Positions 21,993 through 33,027 of a stretch of 64,000 bases of DNA are shown here, one piece after another. Position numbers and translations under genes: made by a program. Numbering within the stretch: the stretch's first letter is position 1; each line of letters starts with the position of its first letter. The DNA is from Blakeslea trispora (lineage: Eukaryota > Mucoromycota > Mucoromycetes > Mucorales > Choanephoraceae): contig JAIWNE010000060.1 of NCBI GenBank assembly GCA_025331445.1, positions 62,001 through 126,000 on the forward strand, in the 5' to 3' direction. Below the pieces are notes generated by a model. It saw only the letters and a list, made by a program, of their open reading frames with translations, ran no database searches and had not been told where the DNA came from.

Positions 21993-24900
21993 TCTTCAGC
22001 CGAGACTGTCTTTGCTTCAGGCAACGGCTGAAATTCAGGTTCAGTTTGCTCAGTCAAAGCAGCGAAACGGTTATGAAGCTTTAAATGGTAGACATATCGT
22101 TCAAGTGAAACAGGCACTGATTCTGACATTTTTACAATGTCATTGTCCGTGCCAGAGAAAACGAAATCTTGAGAAAGTTGTTGAGGATCTGGATTGAGTT
22201 TTGCATCTTCAGACTTGAATATAGCACCTCGTTCATTGACATCAGCCTTTTGGATATGTCTCAAGGTCTTTTCAGCCTTCTGCTTTCCCTTGTCTTTTTT
22301 AGGCATGGCAAGAGCTCTACGTCGAATATACAGACTAAATCTTTGATCAGACAACTCGCGCTTGCATTCTTCAACAGCCAAATAACCCTTGTATCTTTTT
22401 TCTTTTAACAAATTGATGAGCTGAGATATCTCCTTTCGAATGTCATCTAAAGCTTTCTTTTGTAGCTCGGTAGGTATAGCCACTGGCAGTTCCTGCTGAC
22501 CAGATTGAGTACCTTTGAGTTTGTTGATTGCGTTGCGAATGATATTAAAGATGTCTGGCAAGCAGCCACAAAGACCGGCTTCAGCTTCTTCGGAAGGAGT
22601 GGATGGTCTAGATGGTTCAGTTGGTAGAGCTTGAGTTGCAGAAGGCTCGGAGAAGGGGTTTTTCCAATATCGCTTAGCTACTTTGATTCGAATACCAAAG
22701 TTACCATCATTGTATGCTTTATAAGCTTGCTTCAGGTTCTTGGACAAATCATTCACTTCTTTCTGCAAAGTAGCAATTTCATTCTTGAGGATATTCTTGT
22801 CTTTTTCGGACTGCAACAGGACTTGCTGCCAAGTTGATTCTGGAAGATTGCTGGTGGAAGGCTGCTTTTTTAAAGAAGCTGTTGTCTCCTTGGGCTTGTT
22901 CGTCTTTGTACCCAACAACCTTACATGCTGTAAGCCGGGCAGAATAGTGATGTTGTGTGCGAATATCAACTTGTTTCTTTTGCATGCTGCTTGAATTCTT
23001 GCCATATCGAAAAAGGGATTAAGCACAGCATCCTTATGATTGTTGACATCAGTTGTGCGTTGGAACAGTGTACCATCATATTCAAAGAAGTTTAGTCTTT
23101 GTTGACCGTGATTACAATACAAAGAGTAGAGTGGCTCTGCATTCATTCAGAAAGCTTCCAGGCTGGCAGAGGGCATAGGACACATGTTGCGATTAAATAT
23201 AGCATAACCGGCACAGCGGAGAAGATCGTTTGCAAGGATGATAAATGGAAGCTGGTGACCAATGGACTCATAGTTTGCCTTCGATGGGATATATGGTTTG
23301 AGCCTTATGACAATAGGTAAGCATACATTAATCTCATGTTCTGTAAGACCAGCGCGTTCATCCATCAAGGATTCACGAGTGAGATCATCGTCTGCAAATA
23401 ACAAACTTTTCATCAGACCCTTCACTTCAAACGTACGCCTTCTATTAGCACCTTAGCTACCATCCCTTAAAGCATCTTCTTCTTCAATTATATCTACTTC
23501 TTCAACACTGGAATAACCATCAGGAGATGGAGGTAAAGCAGCTTCTTCAGATACTTTTTTGGCCATAGCTGATTCTTCTAACGGGGATCTCATTGGTTCT
23601 TTGCCTTTGCTAGATTTGATCTTCAGAGGCTTAGGGAGAGGCTTTGCAGGTTGACCTTCAGCTCGTTCTTCATCACCTACGTCTTCAAGGAGTCTTTTTT
23701 GACTTGGACCAGGAGCATTTTCAGCAACAACATCTTTGGATGTAGTTTGTTTTGGTTTCTCTCTGTTTTTCTAAATAGAGTGAAGATAAAGGTTTATGAG
23801 TGCTGCTGTTATGAGTCAAGATAAGAAATAACTTTTACCTTCTGTATGATAAAACCTTCCTATGTCTTGATACGCTTTTCGCTCTTGGCAGCCCGTTGAG
23901 TCCAAATGTTACCATGTTTTGCTTTTCGGTTGCACTTTCTTCATCGATACTTCTCATTCCTGATGATCTTGCGATACACACTTGATGGCAATACAGAAAT
24001 GTCATTGTTTTGAACTTGCGGGGGCAACTGGATCTCCTCACTTTTCTTATTTTGATGCTCTTTTGCGCGGTCTGTGTGGGTATTGATATATTCTTGATGC
24101 TTTTTTTCTCTCGAAGGAGACAAGTGGATTCTTAAGAGTACTACCAACAGCTTATCCAACAGGATCTTGAACATTTTCTTCTCGGCCCACATGTTGGATA
24201 GATTGGTTTGATAGGTAGTCAGGGCAGACACGTAGCATTCTCTGGTAAGAGAGTTTTTTTTAAAGGTAGTTTGAGAGCTGTATTGTGGTTTTATGGTGTT
24301 GATTAGACTCAAGATCAGAGGGTATTTAGCTTTGCTAGCATCACTCATGCCTCTTGCTCCATAGAATTCAGATTGTAATAAACACAGATGATTGCTGGTA
24401 AACAAATAGCGGATTTGTGCATCAAAAGCATCATGGTTTCGAGGCAATGGGCTAGCGGAATGTTGAACGTGTTCTTGCATTTTGAAATTGTCAAGAAATA
24501 TGTCTTGTGTTCTAAAGCCTTCTGCTGCTTGGAAGTTGGTTTGGTTTGTGTCCAGCACAAAAGTATGATTGCGAAATGAAAGCATGGTTAGAAACACAAG
24601 GAGTTGGAAATCAGCTACAAAATCAGATGCAGAAGGGACAAGCATGTTCATCTTGGTATTAAATATGGTCTTGATCGGTTCATTCAAGTTCTTACGCAAA
24701 ACTGAGTTGAATGACACAGTACAGACAGCATAGTTTTCATCTTCAGTTTCTTCAGTTTCCAGTTCTTCAGGCACATCTTCAGATAGCATAGGTATATCTT
24801 CAGAAGGAGAAGCAGCCATACTCATGGGACTAGTTGCTGAAGGCGAAGCGGCACTCACTGGACTTTGCATGGTCAAAGTAGAAAGGAAATCACTAGGAGT

Positions 24901-25317
24901 GCCTGCTCTAGCAGACTCTTAAAATTCTTGATAGATTTGATCAAAATTATTTGACAGGTACTGATTCCAAGCTATATGACCCCCGGGCAGATTATTATCA
25001 TCTCTGAATCTTGCTGATGCTTCATCTTTTTCTAGATTGACCATCTCCTCTACTTTGGCATAAAACCCTTTTGGAGCCCTCCTTTTAGCTTTTAGTACTT
25101 CTTTACCATTAGCAGGGTTAGGCGATTTTTGTATCCATTCAATAATGTAAGTCTTTGCAGCCATTTCAAATGCGCTGATGGATTCTTGTACAAGATAATC
25201 TCTCCATCTTCTTCGAGCAGCTTGGGTAACAACAGAAGCAGAAGCAGATGCTAGGATTGGTCCTCTGACATCTTCATCTGTATAAACAGAGTATTGTTTG
25301 GCCTTTTCACGTACCAT
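21993..25317 (-). pseudogene. Large multi-stop ORF, probably N-terminal part of a TnpB/Fanzor-like mobile element protein
   Basis: A frame beginning at the ATG at 25317 (MVREKAKQYSVYTDEDVRG) can be followed for more than 3 kb with about five in-frame stops (near 24919, 23940, 23870, 23455 and 23148) and one likely intron (about 23830-23774). It contains an N-terminal basic/helical domain, Ser/Pro- and acid-rich linkers (TSPMSMAASPSEDIPM), a segment CLPIVIRLKPYIPSKANYES and a coiled coil (LKNEIATLQKEVNDLSKNLK). Late in the frame is FVFSGTDNDIVKMSESVPVS followed by LERYVYHLKLHNRF. From memory, that last block sits upstream of the zinc-ribbon/RuvC end in large Mucorales transposon proteins. That end is missing here, replaced by a Tc1 HTH in the same frame. 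The function is inferred only. Confidence 0.4.
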
Positions 25318-26489
25318 TAAAGTGATGATACTGGCGCCTGATTTACGACTTGTGTGAGTTCATTACGTTTACCTTTACAATCTTCTTTAAGCTAACTTAC
25401 TTTAAATTGATTACCTGTATTATTTGCAGCACAACAATGAAATTAACAGAAAAAAAAAGGAATTAAAGAAGAGTGATATAAGAATGGTCCAATCCTTCTT
25501 CTAATTTATCTCTCTATTTATATATTTCTAAAGCCAATGCAGTTTTCATTGTCTTCTATTATCAAGTAATATTCCTGTTTTTGGTGTCAGGTTACACTCG
25601 AAATGGAAAGCACAGGAAATACTTGCTTAAACTTTATCCGTTTGACACATCTTCTCAAAACAAAGAAAGTAGTACTCAATAAAGAAACAGAGTTTAATGA
25701 TAGCTAAAATAGATAACCATATTCAAAAAAGATAAAATACATATCTATTTGATCAGACTCATCATGCTAACCCTTAAAGACAGCTTTAATCGCTCGAAAC
25801 GGCTGACAATAGGAAAGAGCAATGGGCCGTTATTCGAGATAGAGGCTGATTGAACAGTATAGTTATCTACAGTAATATAATTTTAGTGCGCAATATGATA
25901 AGAGAAAGATAGGCAGGAAAAAAGCAGCAGGAGAAGAACTGCTCTTTGCTATGTCTGTGTTACAGCAATCAATGCAGTTTATTGATTCCTTCTAAAGATA
26001 GCCAACACATATGAAATGACTTTTTGATATGGATATAATATGGTTTTATTTTAAAAATATTGGACTACTTGTTTGACATCGGGTTGTACACGTTAGATTG
26101 TTTTATATGTGGAGTGAACGTTATTTACCAAAAAAGAAATCACCAAATTAATTGCTAAGGAAGCAATAGCAAGGAACCTTTTAAGGCGGACAATTTTCTT
26201 TCTTTAAAGAAAGCCAAGCTTTTGAAAGAACAATGGGATCAAACGCTTGATTTATATAGACAAACGATAATAACCAAGTTTAATCTTGGTACTTCTTGTG
26301 GTCTCCCTTATCAAACAGAAACAAACTTTCTTTTGTTTGTAGCAGGAAGCAAGTTATTTCATATGCCTCAAAATATATACTGCTGATGATTTTTACCCAT
26401 AAAATCATATTACTCTGTAATTACAAACTTGTTTCTATGAAGGGCCACTTTTCCGTTTTCAGAAGGACTTTCTTCATTCTGTCAAACGA
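25318..26489. other. No gene recognised
   Basis: AT-rich region upstream of the large decayed ORF. No coding or repeat structure stands out on either strand. Confidence 0.45.
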
Positions 26490-26895
26490 TTCAGAAGACC
26501 CTTAAAATGCTCAATCAAAAAGATGCTAGTCGAGAACATGTCTTTCGTTTCCACCTCTAACAATGTTCCTTAAACGAAATACAGCTCTTGTAAGGATTGC
26601 AGGACGTTACTGGCTTCGTTTCTGAGACAAAGCTTACTTCATTAGCTTGATTGTCTGACTCGCTTTCGTTTCTCCTTTGTGGTCGAACAAGCTTGCAATC
26701 ACTGTAACTTTCTTGATGAATCTCTTTGGTAGAAGAGAGACAATTTTGTAGTTTTTAGTAATGTTCTTTATGAGTCCACTCATCAAAAATCATTGTGCAA
26801 AAACTTAAATGAGCGACGGTGATGCCCTCTTTTATCGGCTAACAGCGTCCAGTCGTATTGCTTATTATTGGCGGAGTAGTCCCGCCTTTATCTTT
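26490..26895. repeat. Dispersed 0.4-kb repeat, copy A
   Basis: About 400 bp clearly similar, in the same orientation, to 43665-44045. Shared landmarks include CCTTAAACGAAATACAGCTC, AGGATTGCAGGACGTTACT, GATGAATCTCTTTGGTAGAA, AAATGAGCGACGGT and GGCTAACAGCGTCCA. At copy B it lies immediately upstream (minus-strand sense) of a TnpB/Fanzor-like C-terminal fragment, so it is likely an internal or regulatory part of that element family. Short conserved open stretches on the minus strand leave open that it was coding. Confidence 0.75.
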
Positions 26896-28141
26896 GATTT
26901 AAGGAATTTAAAAAGTTGCTTCTTTTTTTTTCTCCTGACTGTACTCTTAAAACTATGAGTACAGGCTTGATGCACCCGTTTCATTTCACACCATTCAAAA
27001 TAAGTGGCGTTGCATTTATGTTATTAAGTGATAAAATCAACTCTGCTTTTTTTTTGTTGCTTTTCATCGTGAAGACTCCACACAGTAGCAGGGTTCCCTT
27101 TATCGTAAGGGCGAGTATAGCAATGCTGATTGGGACTTTGCCTGCAGACGACGGGAGTCCTCAACATGACTTTTCGCAACAAATCATCAAAAAAAGCGAG
27201 AATTGTTGACCTGATCAAAGCCATCCTAAATGTTTTATTTGTTGATTTTGTATTTACACAATCCATGGCATCTTGCTACAATCAATACACTATGCATTAT
27301 ACATTGTATCAAGTTCAATAGAGATCGAGTTGTTAAGCAACGTGCGATCACAAGTATCTAACTTAGATCCCAGTTATGTTCAGTTTGGTGCAGAATTGGA
27401 TTATGTTAAAATTGAATTTTAATTCCAATTGGCTCAAAGATGCTTGTTAATCAAATTTTTTTGGGCGTGAATAAAGCAAATCAATTAGTATGAGCTTTCT
27501 TCGAGCGATGTTCACAACATATTTATTCCTTCATTAATCCCATTGTTATTCCTATTTACCAGTCTATTTGAAAAGAAGTGTCCTCTGTTGTCGCCTCTGT
27601 TAATCGAAACCGTTTTCAATCTCGGAAACATGAGTAGTTCTCTTAATGTCTCTGAAAACAACGGTGCAAAAGCTTTCGACCAGCGCGTCAAAGTTGACAC
27701 TTCAGTTTGAGGGAAATGTCTTGAGAAGATTGAAGAGGAATGTCTACAATAAGCAAAAGAAAGGTAGAATAGAAGACTCTGAGGCTAAAGAGGGTTCGAA
27801 CATGAAAACTCGCACTAAGTGTGTAGCTTTCACTCAATCGCCGAGTGTCATCGTGCACCTAAGTATGTATCAACTGCAGAAGATGATCTCCTTGATTAAA
27901 AGAAACCCAAGAAGTGCGGTTGCCGTTCTCAGCTTAAGGTAGTCTGTTATACCAACTTGTCTTCGTTCTGCGTATTTCAGTCTGTCAAAGCTCATGTTCA
28001 AGTATAAAAATAGAATATTCAAGAATAAAGAAGATATGTATATATAAGAGAGGGTAATGAAAGAAGGGGGGAAAGAGGCAGAATAATGTCTAGCAATGAT
28101 AAACCCAAAATTCTAGAGAATTTCCCTTTTTCTTTTCTTTA
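26896..28141. other. No gene recognised; possible degraded coding remnants
   Basis: Several overlapping short frames on both strands (26916-27209, 27024-27266, 27646-27942) show no recognisable domain. GRC3 ends at 28142, so part of the right end will be its 3' UTR. Confidence 0.4.
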
Positions 28142-30688
28142 TTAAGCTTGCGATCGACGCAATAAATTACGCCTTACTCGAAGTGCGTTAGCACCTGCAC
28201 CTTCAGTACTTTCCTTGGTTATATAGGGCACCTTAGCCCATGGCACATTAGCAACCCCTGAATTCTTTTCCAGTTGACGATCGAGCATTGCCCATAGCGG
28301 TAGCTGAAGCTCACCCTTCATGATCATGGTTACCTTTTCTAACGTCTTTAATGGTAATGGTGTCAAAATACAGAGCGCATGTTGAGAAGGATCAATGGCA
28401 CGAACAATACCCAAGCCATAGCATGTTATGTCTTTGCATGAAGGTAAAGGGTGTTCTTGTGTGTTTCGATATTCGGGCGGTGTCTATAGGCAGATTAAAC
28501 AGAACATTGAGTACATAAAAGATCAACATACGTGTTTCTTTTTGGGCTACTTACAAATGAAGATTGATTTATGTGCAAATTAGGTTTTGGCTGAGGTTTG
28601 ACAGGCCCTAATAGACCTACTAGACTCCCGTTTAACGAATAAAGAAGCTCATTTAATTTGACTTCTTCATGAATCACCCATATAGCTTGTAAGCTTTGCC
28701 GCCAATCTACAACCCAAGGGACACGTTCAATAAGAGGTACATTGAATTTCCATTGAGGAGACAACAATTGCTCCCTGCCCATATCTGCTTGATAGAAGTA
28801 AGAAGATAGCGTCATCTCACGTTGCTGTATAGAGGAAAAGTTATCTGCTAAAGTTACCACACTGGTATCTTGTAATACACAATCTAGTTGATGTAGCACA
28901 GCTGGCTCCTTAGCGACTTTAAATGCTTCCGTTGAAACAGGCATCACGTCCATTGAAAATGTCGGAGGCAAGTTCTTGTAATCAAACATAGGGTGGCGCA
29001 TGGCAAATATATCAGTTGGCTCTACCTTTTGAATCTGACTCAATAGTAGATGATAGCCGACACCCGATATCCATCCTTGCGTATTTACAACCAAGGGAAT
29101 CCAATTGGATTCTAACTCGGGTTGTTGATCCCGCAAACGCTCTTGATCCGCCCGCCAGTGATCAACTAGGCCAGAAATGCAGTCGAGATAATAATCGGGA
29201 TTGCTTCGTGGTGAGTTGGAGCCAAAGAAGAAACTTCGCTCAGGCTCTAATTGCTGATGCGTATAGGGTGGGCCGAGTATAGGTTGACGGATATAATGAA
29301 GTGAGAGAAGACCGGATGGTGTAAATTCGCTTTGCCCAATGTCAGCCTCTAAATAAGCAACATATTTATATTTGGATAGTAACCGGTTGATCAAGTACCG
29401 GCTAAAAGAAGATTTGCCCATATCTTTAGCACCACATACGACGCCAACCATGGGACTTTGACGTTGACTGGCTGCTTTTAGTGATAGATCAACACGAGAA
29501 GACCAATTGAAATCAATATGAAGCGCCTTGACTCCTGGTGTAGGCTCCAAGATAGGCTGAAAACCTGGTAACAGATGAACCGCCAATGACTTTTTCTTTG
29601 GGCTGTATTCCTTTCGACTGAATTGAGTCAATGATTTATTGAATGTGCCTATAGCTTCTTGCATCTGATCCAAACCGGATCGTTCGAGGCTCTTGATGAC
29701 AATCACGGTCTCGAACAGTGACATGTCTTTTAGTTCTTCAAACACAGCTTGTAACAAACACTCGTCTAACTCTTCTATAGTATCGTCATCAGATTGAATT
29801 GGAGGTACATCTAATGGTGATGATGCGATTGTCAAGAGCGAATGCGTGCGTGGTGAAAACACAGGATAAAAAGCCACTGATAGCTCATCTTGTGGACTCA
29901 CTTGAGAAACTGAGCGGCCTGAAGATATAGCAGCACCAGCTATAGAAACAGATCCGAATAGAGGGGCAACCAACACTTGTCCCATAAACACTACATGCTC
30001 TTCCTTTTGTAACCCAATGAATAAGTATGTTTCGTCTTCTTGGTTGATGATACAGCTGTTACTTAAAGTAGGTGTAAATCGACTGACTGAGCGATAATCA
30101 ATGTAGGCTGGGCTATACATAAGAAAATGGAATGAGGCCAAAAGCTCTTTCTTTAAAAAATAGATAGAGAAACATACGTTTTAGGCATTTTAGGTAAGGG
30201 TCTAGCGTTACTGACAGCTGTTTCGATAGGTGTTGAAGGACCACTGATGGGTGAAATGACACGATCCTCTTGCTCGTCATCGGTTATGCTCTTGATTTCA
30301 ACTCCCTCAGCTATATGCTCTGCTTCGTCTTGGTCTGGATGTTCTACTTCGTCTGCGATCGAGTCTTGATTGACAGCTTCTTCAATGATAGCAGGCTTGT
30401 AGGTGCCGGCGTTCATAGCTGCCCTTCGAGCTGCAACAGCACTCAATGGTTTGTCTGGCTTTTTATCGGATGGATCATCAACACTTTCTTGCTCTTTAAC
30501 AACTGTCTTGGAGGGCCTTCGTACTGGAATAACAACTTTGGCTACTCGTTCTACAATTGCTTCTTCAGCATCTATCCATTTGGTCAGAATATCTCGCGAA
30601 ATGCTTCTGTAAAAAGAAACAACTTACTCTGACTTGACCTTCTAGTTCGCTTTGTATGCGAGCTTTGACTTTTTCTCTTAGATGCCAT
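28142..30688 (-). CDS. GRC3: Grc3/NOL9 polynucleotide 5'-hydroxyl kinase
   Basis: RNA 5'-kinase that, with Las1, processes ITS2 during ribosome maturation and is linked to Pol I termination; nucleolar. Exons 30112-28555 and 28483-28142 are firm; 30606-30178 and 30688-30639 form the N-terminus. The P-loop VCGAKDMGKSSFSRYLINR lies near residue 385 and is followed by YLEADIGQSEFTPSGLLSL (Walker-B/lid region), the NPDYYLDCISGLVDHWR helix and LVVNTQGWISGVGYHLL. Acidic, disordered sequence with EEAVNQDSIADEVEHPDQDE fills the N-terminus. The splice between the first two exons would be a 32-bp intron (30638-30607) with GTCAAG/ACAG ends. That is unusually short; a one-base deletion in a continuous exon would explain the frame equally well. 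Confidence 0.9.
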
Positions 30689-31090
30689 TGAAATGAGTAA
30701 AGTGAAAGCAACAAATCCCTTCTGAAAAAGTTTTTAAAAATATGCATTTACCCATTTTTGTGACTGCAAGCAGCAGTGAATCTGATATCTTTCATGCTGA
30801 GTTTTTGGAGGCCAATACACCTTTTTCCGAAAATGGATCGCACACTGAGAGAAAAAAAATCCAGTAGGAAACTGTATCAGTTCTAATTTTTGCAGTTTTA
30901 TTGATATCTACAACCTGCTGTTATCTAAGCAGGAGTAAGCAGTCAAATTGCATACTATTTGAGCCTCTTTCAATACTGTGTAGCTTTTGGTTGGATGGTG
31001 CTAGATCATAGTTAGAGTAATTAAAAATCATGGCGAATATCTTACTATTCTAGTTTTTCTAAGTTTCGTATAGTTTTCATCAATGATGAC
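30689..31090. other. Intergenic between GRC3 and a MULE relic
   Basis: No coding signal. It should contain the GRC3 promoter, reading to the left. Confidence 0.5.
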
Positions 31091-31930
31091 ATGGTTGAAA
31101 ATGCCGGAAGTTCTAAAGGATCAATTGTTGATGCTTTCTGTGGTACAAGCAATTCAAAGGTGTCATTAGCTTGCCTTCATAGTATTGGTAGTGCTGAAAA
31201 TCTGATTCTTAAAAGCTTCTCAATTGCTTTTGCATGGACCTCGGATGAGAAAGAAGAAGCCTATAATCGGTTTTTGACTAGTTTACAAAACGTCTTGCAT
31301 GGTAATGATCATTGTAAATTCCTTGATGCAAGTTTTTTTTTTTTTCATGAAGTTGAGGGACTTTATATCATGGTCAAAAAAAGAAACGCTAAAGACATTT
31401 TAGAAAATTAGAGAGTTATGTTAGAAGTCCATTCGCATGGATGTAAAAGGCGCGGAGAAAAAATCACTTGCAACGTAAGCGTGATAGCATAAGAAAGCAA
31501 GGCTTTTATAAACAAAAAGGTTAGTGATTGCAAGCTTGTTAAAAAAGACACTTCAATAGATGCAAATCATACGAAATTGCATAGATTGTCCAAAGTAGCA
31601 AGGAGAGGAAACTGGCCTAGCCCTCCAGACTATGCCCAGATACTAGCTGATGCTGTCTCTGTACCAATCTGTGTTTACCCGTCTCTCGATTTTGGAAGCA
31701 AACGGAATTTTGCTTTGACATTCTTACCATTAGAATTTCCTACCAAACAAGCGAACAAGTCATTCCCTCTGCATCTACAAAACATAGATTAAATACATTG
31801 GGTACTTTAAAAATGGAGAACAGTCATACTTCCAATCCTGTCGTAACCAGACTTTACTTGGCTATTAATGGCAAGAAAAAAATTCCAAGTTTGGTGGAGT
31901 AAATGGGAATAATCCCATAAAGTTAGAAAC
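31091..31930 (+). pseudogene. Relic of a Mutator-like (MULE) transposase with OTU-like tail
   Basis: The plus strand encodes FSIAFAWTSDEKEEAYNRFL, which fits the fA-hydrophobic-E-sy..fL pattern of MULE transposase cores. After several stops comes a stretch at 31613-31792, GNWPSPPDYAQILADAVSVP and LTFLPLEFP. In frame beyond the stop near 31790 is a His-Trp (HWVL). That order recalls the OTU cysteine-protease-like segment found in some fungal MULE proteins. Several stops interrupt it and no terminal repeats were found. The transposon origin is an inference from patterns. Confidence 0.4.
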
Positions 31931-31987
31931 TAGCATAATAACAGAACTCAAAGCTTAAATTTATTGATTTGTTGTTTTCTCTTTATT

Positions 31988-32032
<45 letters not shown>

Positions 32033-33027
32033 GACTTGGAAGTGCAATTCTATCGGCGCATTACTTAGTCCATATGTAGAAATGGTTTGTGCGACTGTGG
32101 TCCCTTAGAGAGTTGGGCAGACTTGTATGAATCTCAAAATAAAAGCCTTTTTGATGCCCATTTTCAGACAATATATGAAAGTAATCATGACTATTTGACT
32201 GAGTTGAATCAAGAGTGTTGATTGAGGCAAAAATCAAAGCTATGTTTAACCACATTATATTCTAGCTAAAACAAGCGGGCTGAAGAAAGTATTCAGATTG
32301 AGTTCCTTACAGAAATCAAGGGCTCCTTTCTAATAGAAAAAAAAAAGTCTGAAGCTGCCTATACATTCAAGATCTTTTGGATCTTTACCGCTACCTCCAT
32401 AAACAAAGCTAATGATACAAGTCTTCACTAAAATATATTCAGCAGACTACAGGCTTATTCGGTATCTACTATTTGCCAATCACAGTTCCTAGCAAACGCT
32501 ACATTGTGCAACACATCTGAGAAACTGTAGGTATGGATTTTGATGAAAAACAGTCTGCAAATCAGAAGGAGAATACACCAGGTTTTATGTAATGTAAACA
32601 TACATCAGCTCCATAGACTTTTACTATGTGTGCATAACAAGTCAACAAGCTTGAATTGATTATAACTGACATGACATTTGTATTGGCTGGCTTTTATTTT
32701 CATCTACTCTTAAACGAGAAGAAAAAAGAAACTCCATCAACCAGATAAAAAGAACCAATTACAGATGGTGCGCCACATGTAAACATAACAGTAGATGTTT
32801 GCCAATGAGATATTGTATAGCCTATCAGTTAGATAGCAATAAGAAGACAAAACAATACAAATCTTAATTTCTGGACTTTTTCAGTGTGCTCATTGGTTTG
32901 CTTTAATGCAAAATTAGGATTACAATATGAGCCAATTGGAGTCATGAACAGTATGAAATAAATAGCTTTTATTTTCTCGACTGTTTTTATTTTCTCTTCT
33001 TTTACTATTTTTACTTTATAAAAAAGA
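31931..33027. other. Intergenic with a (CTA)n microsatellite
   Basis: Apart from the trinucleotide tract at 31988-32030 there is no recognisable gene. The right 100 bp are T-rich leader sequence of the transporter gene. Confidence 0.5.
31988..32030. repeat. (CTA)14 microsatellite
   Basis: Forty-three bases of perfect CTA triplets (14 units plus C). Confidence 0.95.

Noticed and set aside
21767..23146. A single 459-aa host gene
   Set aside because: The end is Tc1 HTH sequence and the coding sense continues upstream beyond an in-frame TGA, so it is a piece of decayed elements.
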